Below are positions 55,610-64,000 of a DNA stretch of 64,000 nucleotides, one piece after another (position 1 is the stretch's first letter; every line of letters starts with the position of its first letter). Origin of the DNA: Paramacrobiotus metropolitanus (Eukaryota; Tardigrada; Eutardigrada; Parachela; Macrobiotidae); NCBI RefSeq assembly GCF_019649055.1, contig NW_026570309.1, positions 186,001 through 250,000 on the forward strand. The letters run 5' to 3'. Below the pieces are notes generated by a model. That model searched no databases. It had not been told where the DNA came from and worked only from the letters and a program-made list of their open reading frames with translations. The translations under genes and the position numbers were made by a program.

Positions 55610-56391
55610 TTTTTCAGCCGTATCGGTTTCCAGCGGAAAGGTCAACCAGGTTTTAGCTGGTTGGGCCTGGTTCAGCTCAAACTCAGCAACATACATCAAC
55701 AGCAGGCTTTACCGGTGCTGACATTGCGGCAAAGTCGTCAAATACTGACATTTAATTTGCGACTCCAGGCAGTGCATGAAATGCTGGTAGTTTACAATGC
55801 ATGGTAGCTTTGTTTTCCAGTGCTGAAAAAAAGCGGGGTGTCTTCTTGGTTGTCGTTAAACTTGCCTTCGTTGCATGCACTACCTATTTATGTTCCTCCT
55901 AAACTCGCGTTCATGCGCAAAACTGTATACTCTTTTTCAGTATTTACCGTTAATCGCAGAGAAACTGACGAAACTCGCCAATCAGCATTGAAGATAACTT
56001 GCTCCGTTGGAAGTCATGCCTAATGACTATTGACAATCGATATTAATACAGTACTCGTAATTCTATTCCAACCCACCTGTCAGATTCGTTTCCACCTAAT
56101 CTGACTTTGGCCATTGTTTTGTTACCGAGAGAAAAACATAACTCTTACCGGGAAATCAACTTTGAAAAGCGAGTTGAAAGCCTACAGACACCTGGGGCTG
56201 TTTAATTGGCAATTACAACAGACGATGAAAGTAATCATGATCTGGAATGATTATACAATTATACTAGAAATCTCGTCTACCTTGCGCTCCTTGAAAGCTT
56301 GACGGCGCTTGCGGCTTTTAGGTTTGCCGGTAATTTTGAGGCGCGATTCGATAAATCCTCTGGAAAGTCTAAGTTTTTTTCAAGATAAAAA

Positions 56392-57853
56392 ATGCCGCAC
56401 TCGCTAAAGGATTTTGCTGATGAAAACTTCACGACCGGTGTATGTGACTGGAAAAATGCTCTTCGTCTGAACATGTCCGATGACACGCTCGAGTCCGGGT
56501 ACATTATGTTATTGTATCTTGTAGCTTTTCCAGTTCTTCTCTTTTGTTGCACCATCGGAAGTATCTTTACAGTCGCTGCTATTTTAAATGATCCATCACA
56601 ACGGAAAACCTCCACGGCAGTGTATATGATCGCAGCAGCCATTGGAAATTTATGTATACTGTAAGCCGTATAATGCGTTTATATCCGTATAATCTTATAA
56701 TGTACCGCTTATCGTAACAGTTAACAACAATAATCGTTGATGTTTTAATTGTTCATGATTTGTGAGTTTTAAATCTGTTACGAATTTTAAAATCCGATTC
56801 TGTTTGTGTTTAGGTGGCCTCTCCTCCCAGAGTACTGTTTGTTGCTGGAGGCAGCCATTTTCTATGGGTTTCCGTATGATGCGGATAAAGCAACGTATCC
56901 TTGGGCGGTTTCCCAGTCATTTGGCTTTGCTGAGTTCCTGGGAAGTACCGCTCTTCAGTTTGTAGATTGGTAAGGGTTTTCTCACTTGCTGTGCCGACTG
57001 AAAAATGCGCATGATTGATATTGTAGGACTTTAATAATCTTTGCTTGCGAACGATTATTCAGCACAATGCGGCCGCTAAAAGTTTTCTCCAGAACACGAT
57101 CTTCAGCCTGGAAATGCGCGGTAATAAAAGAAGCCATTATTTTAATTCTGGCTGCAGCATTTTCCTTAAATTATTTATGGACATTTTATTACTGGTGGAC
57201 TTCGCCAACGTACAATGGCAATGAGGGCGAGATGCTGTTGGCTGTTCCTTCGCTGAAAACCTGGAGCATTCTGCAAGCGAATGCTGAAGTACAGAAAGCG
57301 TAACAGCCGCTTTTAATTAATTATAATTACAGTACTTACTTGTAACAGCGTGATTTTGTAGACAATAATGCTGATTTCCAAACGCCTGTTGCTACTCTTG
57401 ATTAACGGGGTGCTGATCTTCGTCTTGCGGAGACATCAAAAAAGCACGAGAAGAACGTTGTCTTACCGTGCAAGTTCTCGAACAGAAAATGCCAACCACA
57501 TCGTGCTGGGCAGTCTGGTATTATACTTGGTCACCCAACTGCCTTTTGTGGGCTACGAGTTTGCTCAAATCGCCAGCCGTCCACCGTACTGCACCTTGGT
57601 CCTAACCGAAGCCGAGAACATCGGTGCCCGTGATATTGTGCAGATTATCAGTTGGGTGGATTATTCGGCTACATTTTGCGTCTACTATGCATCCAGTAGC
57701 AAATTTCGTCAGCAGTGCACAAATCTGTATAGACGCACACTGAAGTCCAGTTGTCGGTTTTGTTGTTCTCGTATTTCCGAAGGCGGTGATGGAGGTTCAT
57801 CAGTTGGGACGATTATTCTTGGCACTGTTACCAGTAACTCGTCCACGGAATAG
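56392..57853 (+). CDS. Rhodopsin-class GPCR (peptide-receptor-like), divergent paralogue
   Basis: Four exons: 56392-56660, 56814-56969, 57027-57288 and 57362-57853, giving 392 residues. TM1 is around YLVAFPVLLFCCTIGSIF; the TM3 end has FACERLFSTM in place of the E/DRY motif; TM5 to TM6 lies in exon 4 (LLLLLINGVLIFVLR, then VLGSLVLYLVTQLPFVGYEF). TM7 has DYSATFCVYYASSSKFRQ where NPxxY is expected, so the usual Asn is missing. Intron positions and phases equal those of the gene at 60684, and exon 3 has the same length (262 nt), so they share ancestry despite low identity. The exon 3 donor is GAA|GTACAG. Ligand is unknown; FMRFamide/myosuppressin-type receptors are the closest family I can suggest. 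The missing TM7 Asn may alter signalling. Confidence 0.82.
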
Positions 57854-57889
57854 TAATAAGCTGATTAGGCTCTACACTTTTTACCAGTA

Positions 57890-58268
57890 CACTGTGTAGA
57901 TACTAGAAACCAAGATACAAGTACAACCTTCCAGTGATGGGCAGATGTTGGGATGCCAGATTTTGGTTATGAGCGGAACACTGTCGTTCGTTGCAGATAG
58001 TTTTCCAGAACTTAAATATGCAGGAAATTGCCGCCTTAGTAAATAGTTCCGACAGGCGCAACGATGGTTCCCGTTAGAGTTCAACATTTCCAAGCATCTC
58101 CCAAGATACGACGCCGTGGTTGCGGCCAGTTTCCTTGGCCAAATTGGTCAGTTCAGCCGGCCGACGGTTATCTCTGTCCTCTGTCTGCGCTCTTTCATTC
58201 AGCTGCGCAAATAGGATATGGCCGGAAAATGGGTTTAGATGTAAAATCAAATTTGGCTTCCATTGCAA
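57890..58268 (-). pseudogene. Fragment of a UBE2K-like gene
   Basis: On the minus strand 58110-57905 matches the exon of the UBE2K-like gene at 63710-64000. Shared pieces are ACCACGGCGTCGTAT, then TAACGGGAACCATCG, then CCCAACATCTGCCC. It contains a stop (GAACTCTAACGG) and frameshifts. It ends shortly after the TGRLY position, so it has the same loss of the catalytic-cysteine context as the larger gene. Upstream, to 58268, an open frame (LNERAQTEDRDNRRPAELTN) may be the copied 5' exon. It is a partial duplicate with no promise of function. Confidence 0.75.
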
Positions 58269-59108
58269 GCGACATTCAACTCAAGTGTCGGGAAGCCACA
58301 TGAAGGCCGGTTATCTGTTGTTAAAAATGTAAAGTGAAAGAATGGAAGTGAACGGTTGTTGAGAAAAGCCGAAGGAAGCGTCGTTAACGGCCTAAACGTC
58401 AGCGAGCTAGTCGCCAGGTATTCTCTTACCACTACCAAAAGATTGGTATTAAAAGTCATCCAAAAAAAGTTGCAAGAGAATCCGTGATTTGAAGAGTCGT
58501 GCAGCCGTGGGGCGATTTTCGAATTATGACATCGGCTGGGAAATCATCGTAGGTCCATAGCAACACGGGTTTTCCCTATCGCTTTCTAAACAGCGCGTGT
58601 TTTCAGACTATCCTCTGTGCTTCTGCAAGAGACGCGAAAAAATAAAATAAAGCTCTCCTCTACGAATAGAGCATCAAATGCCTGATAAAAAAATGCAACG
58701 TATTCTTACACTGATGCAAACTCACTACTCAGTATTAGTGGTACTCGGTAGTAGTTGATAGTGGTATACATATGTACATTATACAGGATGTATACTTCGC
58801 TTTGCCCATTATTTTAATCAGTACCGCTTTAGGGATCAATATATTAATCACTTTACCGAACTGACAGCCTTTTGGGGCGGGCGGCTACATGAACATTTAC
58901 AGCTGACTGTAATGCAGTCTTCGCACTGACTGAGTATGTATTCCAGTCGCACAATATGCAATATTGTGTTCAAATCCGCATAACGAATTTTATTAATAAT
59001 TATCAAGAACCGCCGAGCTTTCATGCATAATTTAGTATTTTACTCCTTCTCCGCGTGCAAGTTTTTTTATATTATCTGCTTTGTTGTACTACATATTAAT
59101 TTTAATTT

Positions 59109-59270
59109 ATGGACAAGCAAGGCCGTATTAATCTCGCTGTCAAACGAGTTCAGGATGGAGTCTTTTCTCTGCGTGCTGCATCGAAGCTGCATAAAATTCC
59201 CTTCACTACACTGCGTGATAAGGTGCGTGGGACGCAACGCGAAGAAAAGCGGAGAAACTCCGCCCGTTAA
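59109..59270 (+). pseudogene. psq-type helix-turn-helix fragment of a pogo/Tigger-like transposase
   Basis: A 53-codon frame reads MDKQGRINLAVKRVQDG, then FSLRAASKLHKIPFTTLRDK and VRG, a typical HTH_psq DNA-binding domain (A-x-x-x-V..G..S-L-R-x-A-x-x-x-x-I-P-x-x-T-L-x-D). It stops at TAA 59268, and the next codons (KAGLTLR-stop) look like decayed continuation. No DDE catalytic part follows. It is most likely the remnant of a pogo/Tigger transposase; a domesticated psq protein is unlikely at this length. Confidence 0.65.
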
Positions 59271-60683
59271 AAAGCCGGTCTAACTCTCAGATGAAACCAT
59301 CTCTTTTTTTTGGGAAAAGATATTGAGTGATACAGATTTTTAATGGAAACGTTTTTGTAAGAGCGGTGCTGGTCGCCGGTTAATTTTATGACAAAGATGT
59401 TAACAGAGCCGGTAGTCTTGTGATGGCTACCGAAATTTGTGTTCGAATTTTTAACTGTTTCTGACGTTCTGTTTTTCTTAATAAATGTTCTTAGGAATTG
59501 TAATATCTGTTTATGAGAATCTAAAAAAATATTTTTTAAAAAGGCCTGCACGTCAAAAGTTAAGTTTCGGGTGATTAATATATTGGTCCGTACAAGGGAA
59601 GTGATTGAAATAATGGGCAAAGCGAAGTATTAATAATTTTAAAATGTACAGAGACTGTATCTACTCTGTACAGTATTAATGTTCAAGACTGTATCTACAG
59701 TATTAAACTTCATTTTCCTGAAAACTGAGTCTTGTTTCTGAAGGTGTAAGTTATACTTTGTAGTTCTTACTTATTTCAACAGGCGGTATCGTAATAAAAA
59801 GGGTCTACCTGTAGTTACCGCATATGTATGACAGAAATGACCCTTCGCCGGCGATCGAGGCAGTGCATTGTAACAAGGTACCCAAGTACGAGCTTAGATA
59901 CAGCAAAACCAGCGCATGCAAATAAAATCATGCAGTATCCGAAAGTTAAGTAAGCCGGGCAACCGGGCGCAACTGCGCAAAAATTAATTCCCTATGCCCA
60001 GTATAAAATTTGTGCAACGTGCGGCCGTAGCAGTACTCGTACTAATGACAGTAGCAATGTTAATAGCCGTCCCATAGGGAGTATATTGCGCAATATCGGC
60101 TAAGGTGATTGGTTAATGCATCAAATATTAATAAAGCACACTAGCGGTGTAATAACTTGCACCCTACGAGACCCTTCAAAGGTCATCGTACACAAATGCA
60201 GCGGTATGCATTTAGGACGATAAGCACGTTTTCCCCACGTGATACCGGTCGGTGAGTGGTGACAGTCCCACGCCTAGATAAAACATCGCATCCTGGTATC
60301 CCGCTGCTGTACTGCAGCAGTGGACAGGCCGTCAAATGAACGTTCGGGCATAATTAAGCAGACCTCTCCCGAGTACTTTAACTTGAACACGAGACCTGAC
60401 GACTGGAACAGTATTTTATGATGAGACCGTGGTGATGCAGTATAGTTACTCGAAGTTATTATCGCGCATGAAAATGCTCCTAGTTTTGTCGGTGGGAAGG
60501 ATTTTTTCTTGAGCTGATATTATTCATGCTTTTATACATTGCTATGCTTGTTATTGCGTTACTAAATCAAGTTTTTTGTTTTATAAATCAAGTTTTTTGT
60601 TTTATAAAACTGCACAAAGAAGGACTGACGTAAAGTTAAGTACGTTTCTAACTATGACTTTGTAATTTGGCGTGTGGTTAAAA
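59271..60683. other. Upstream region of the intact GPCR
   Basis: No other gene is seen. From about 60050 the sequence is homologous to that before the broken GPCR (52670-52730 and 53810 onward). The 58270-59100 stretch holds no certain gene; near 58345-58480 a short frame with VVNGLNVSELVARYSL hints at another decayed transposon. Confidence 0.45.
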
Positions 60684-62203
60684 ATGGAGGCACTCCCTAC
60701 AGTCAGCTTTAGTACACCAAAATACGGGTGCCCTTGGACAGAAGAGAGCAATGATACCACCGGCCAAGAACGCTCGGAGTACAGTTTTACCATTTGTTAT
60801 CCCATTCTATTGTTTTTCTGCACGGTTGGAAATTGTTTAACTATCACTGTTTTTGGAGTCATTCGATCACGAAATGCACAAATACAAAGTGCAAACGTTT
60901 TATTGCTTGCAGTAGCGGTTGGTGATCTTTTGACACTGTAAGTGTAGGCATAAACGGCATAGTTGAGGACTTTGTAATAACTTCAACATGTTATTACAGA
61001 GAATCGTGACAGTATGTACAGATTGTACTGTACCTATTATACGGTCAAGGTTTCTCACTGGTCAGCAGTAGTACACTTTATATGCAGATATATGACCGTA
61101 CGACTGAATAATTTAGTACAAGGAAATAGCTGTTTTTAAATTTTACAGGTGGATACATCTTCCGGAGTACATATTTGTAGTCAACCCGGACATTTTCAAC
61201 AGCAATTACATTTTTGATTATGTTAACGACTATGTACAAGGTTTATACATCTGGTTACAGAGCGGATTCCCAAGATTCGCGGATTGGTAAGAGCTCTCTC
61301 AATGTGAAATAAGTAATGAAAAAATGGTTGTTATTATTACCTGATTAAAAAAACAATAATTAGGGTTTTGGTGGTGTTTTCCGTCGAGCGGTTTCGTGCC
61401 GTCGTGAAACCTCTGTCGCAGCCAATCTCCATCAGAGTTTCTCGGATCAATGTCGTAACTTGCTTCCTGTATGGAACCGTGGCGTGCGTTGATAAGGCCA
61501 TCGCCCAGTATTATTTGCTGGCTACCCTTGACATTCCGAGTTTCGATGCCGAAACATCACTGGCCTTCCAGCCATCGCTGCCCCAAAGTTTGCAAACCTG
61601 GAACGCCATATCAATCTTCTACGGAGTACAACAAACTTCTGTACTATTCTAGTTTGGATTTATTTGTATTAAAGAAATTATGATCTGCAGGTGGTGGAGA
61701 CATTCGTCATATTCGGCATTCTTCTGATATGCAACGTAACCATCATTTACAAAGTCATCAACCATCGCCGCAAAACTGTCCGGCTACAAGCCGACTCGCA
61801 TCTCAGGAAACCGGGAACCACTAAAGCGCCACATCGAGCCAAACAGAAAATGGAGGCACCGCTTCTGATTTCCGCCGTTTCGGTGTATTTGATATGCAGG
61901 CTTCCACAAGCGGTCAATGACACCCTGGGGCGGCTGTCGCGATATCCCTTCTGCTTTGTTAATTACCAGAGTTATAACGTGGTGTGGCGTCCTGCCGATG
62001 TCATAATGCTGATTCCGTATTCCATCAACTTTTATCTGTACTGCGCATTTAGTACGAAATTCCGCAAGGGAGTGAAAGCGACCTTTACGGTAGTGTTACT
62101 AAAAACAAAGTTGTGGAAGAATGCATCGTCTCGTGGTCAAGAGGAATCGACGCAGATTCGCCAAGCAACATCTACAAGTGGCCCATACACTCTCCCCAGT
62201 TAA
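60684..62203 (+). CDS. Rhodopsin-class GPCR (FMRFamide/myosuppressin-receptor-like)
   Basis: Four exons: 60684-60937, 61149-61286, 61364-61625 and 61691-62203, giving 388 residues. The N terminus is extracellular with an NDT sequon. TM1 is YPILLFFCTVGNCLTITVFG with the conserved Asn; TM2 has LLLAVAVGDLLTL with the conserved Asp. The TM3 end has VVFSVERFRAVVKPL (ERF for DRY); TM5 is FVIFGILLICNVTIIYKV; TM6 has LLISAVSVYLICRLPQAV. TM7 IPYSINFYLYCAFSTKFRK fits the NxxxNFxLYC-type ending of neuropeptide GPCRs. The exon 3 donor is GGA|GTACAA, equivalent to that of the neighbour at 57288. It probably couples a neuropeptide to G proteins at the plasma membrane. The ligand is unknown. Confidence 0.88.
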
Positions 62204-63290
62204 ATCCAAGCTCAGATAAAGATACCTGCAGTCGACAGATTTCACAGAAACCTGGAAAAAGCTTAAGGGTTTGTTATTTTATGTAGAACAAGCAACTTCG
62301 TGCAGCTCGGTTATAAATACGACTACGGATAATACGAAACTTTAGCGAACATTCAACGGGTACACGTACTTACTTGCACCTCCACCGGCGGCTTCCAAAT
62401 ATGTACATACTTACTTTCTTAAGCTAGCCTGCAGTGCAATTTGTATGAGTATCAAAATTATACATAGTATGCATCAATTCCGATTGAAAAGGAACTGGGG
62501 AAGGGGTTTTCAATTTACGGATGTTACCGTCCGGCTAGGCAGGATGCTGGTGTCCGGCTCAGAAAAAGTTTTGATGATACTACAACTTCTGTAACTCTGA
62601 TAAACTACGCTAACGCATCGGCCTCATTCGATTGTTCGTTTTTCTGAAAGTTAGAAGAATAAAAGTCTACGTAATGTGGAGTGCTCTGTAGCTAAATCGA
62701 AGGCAGAATTCCATAATCCATTACCCTTTAATTTTTTTGTAACTTATTAGGCCTCGTCCCGAATTCGAAGCGCTAAGTATTTATTAATTGTGGTATGGTG
62801 TAGTTACTACCAAGTACTTACTACCTATAGTAAGTTCTTGTTACTACTCAAACACTGATAATGGTTAAAGTATTCTGGGTAAGCCGAAGACCTTTGGCTT
62901 TCAGTTAACATGCAACACTACCACAGAAAGAAACTGAGAGATCGCGTATAATCTTGTGCAATCTGAATGTTTTTTTTATACAGTTCATGTTTGATCAATA
63001 ATCGAAAAAAAAGGATATTTAACACGCTATCGTATATCCTGACCCATGATATTACTGTACATATTTGTTAGCAAAATGGAAACACTTCATAAGCTAGAAA
63101 TTCTCGTTTGATTGTACGTTTGTACAGAAAATCAAGTACATTGTCTGACAAGGATATTAATTGGTATAAAAGACTAAAGCACATTACTTGGAACTTGGAA
63201 CGCATTCTTGGAACACACACACTTGGACTAAAGCACATTACTTGGAACACATTACGTTGCTCTTGGAACTTCTAATCATAACTAATCAGA
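62204..63290. other. Spacer between the GPCR and the UBE2K-like gene
   Basis: I see no gene. Around 63170-63265 there is a short repeated stretch of ACTTGGAAC / ACTAAAGCACATT words. Both neighbours converge, so this holds their 3' ends. Confidence 0.5.
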
Positions 63291-64000
63291 TCACTCAAAC
63301 GTAAACGCTTGTTGGATGGCCAATTCTTGGTCCAGATCCTCCATTTGAGGGCTACCAAACAGACTTTCAAACGCATGTGCGACGTCCCATTCCGCCAAAG
63401 CCAAAGCATCCCGTGCTGCCGTCGCATCGCAGCATCCCGTCTCCACCAGCTGCGCGACTTTGCCATCCATTTCCGTGTACTCCGTGCAGTCGGCAGCGTT
63501 ACCGTTAGCGTACACTCGCAGCCAGTACCGGGCCGTAAGATTAAACTGGCTCCGGTTATTAATGAACTGGTATGCCAGGACGGCATTGACAGGATCGCCC
63601 AAAAGCTACATAATCGACGGAAAAAACATTAACAACCCGAGCCTGTATAATGTGCGGCATTGTAGTATAAGACACATAAATTTTATCATTATGTTTACGA
63701 GTATCTTACCGGTGAACTGAGCAAACGGCGAGCACACATCAGCAGCGTCTTAATTGTCATACTTTCGCACCATGTCGTACAGAAGCGGGGATACAGCCGT
63801 CCGGTGTTGGGGCAGATGTTGGGGTGCCATATTTTGGTCATGAAGCGTAGAATCGGCGGTCGTTGGGGATAGTTTTCCGGAATTTTGATATCCAGCAGAA
63901 AATTACCGCCTTCATAGATTGTTCCTGCCGGCGCAGCGATGGTTCCCGTTAGAGCTTCCATGCGGTTCTCAAACATCTCCCAGAATACGACGCCGTGGTT
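63291..64000 (-). CDS. UBE2K-like protein lacking the catalytic cysteine (5' partial)
   Basis: Two minus-strand exons are visible: 64000-63710 (continuing beyond the window) and 63605-63291, joined in phase 0. The E2 fold is clear: GTIYEGGNFLLDIKIPENYP, RFMTKIWHPNICPNTG with the HPN motif, then MTIKTLLMCARRLLSSP and a tail GDPVNAVLAYQF. This is followed by a UBA-like domain at the C terminus (VAQLVETGCCDATAARDAL, then WDVAHAFESLF). E2 plus UBA is the layout of UBE2K/Ubc1, which builds K48 chains. After TG the family has A-I-C-L-D; here it is R-L-Y-P-R, so the active cysteine is Tyr and the loop is one residue shorter. The frame is intact, so it may act as a UEV-like non-catalytic partner. A Cys four residues later is unlikely to substitute. 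Confidence 0.82.

Overview
This is nuclear DNA from a small-genome invertebrate animal. Genes are split by short GT-AG introns; exons are GC-rich, and introns and spacers are AT-rich. The recognisable genes are animal families: TAF9, ER cyclophilin B, the tRNA m1A methyltransferase subunit TRMT6, clade-B-like serpins, a gustatory-receptor-like 7TM protein, rhodopsin-class GPCRs and a UBE2K-like protein. I think an ecdysozoan, perhaps a tardigrade, is likely, but nothing here proves that. Exon boundaries were set by hand, by requiring GT-AG sites and matching phases. For every multi-exon gene the summed exons give an open frame.

Layout. 1-3.8 kb: last five exons (+) of a large helical protein I cannot name. 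4-18.4 kb: a tandem array (+) of intronless genes for secreted, single-Ig-domain, probably GPI-anchored surface proteins. There are three intact copies and one broken one; a fifth, ruined copy lies at 23.6-25.6 kb. Their flanks are duplicated with them. Two 1.47-kb TTAA-flanked (piggyBac-type, non-autonomous) elements sit in the array in opposite orientation, and one splits the fifth Ig copy. 20.3-33.2 kb: two serpin genes (-). The first has a single reactive-centre exon. The second has three shared exons followed by six intact and one decayed alternative reactive-centre exons, each with its own acceptor and stop codon. This predicts one gene making at least six intracellular protease inhibitors of different specificity, and it is the most interesting system in the window.

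33.4-38 kb: a TA-flanked element, then an unrecognised ORF with an internal repeat. 38-41.5 kb: TAF9 and cyclophilin B (+). 44-46.9 kb: a four-exon gustatory-receptor-like gene (+) with an insertion element in its second intron. 49-52 kb: TRMT6 (-). 52.8-53.2 kb: a small secreted cysteine-rich protein gene (-) with an in-frame stop. 54-62.2 kb: a GPCR cluster (+) with one broken copy and two intact four-exon genes; a tRNA-like sequence, a UBE2K-like fragment and a transposase DNA-binding fragment lie among them. 63.3-64 kb: 3' part of a UBE2K-like gene (-) whose catalytic cysteine position is tyrosine; it runs off the window.

The serpin cassettes and the Ig array both look like local diversification by tandem duplication, as expected of surface-recognition or defence genes. 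That role is inference. A second genome-wide-looking signal is the 8-mer TACTCGTA/TACGAGTA, which I count 20 times in non-coding DNA where about two would be expected by chance.
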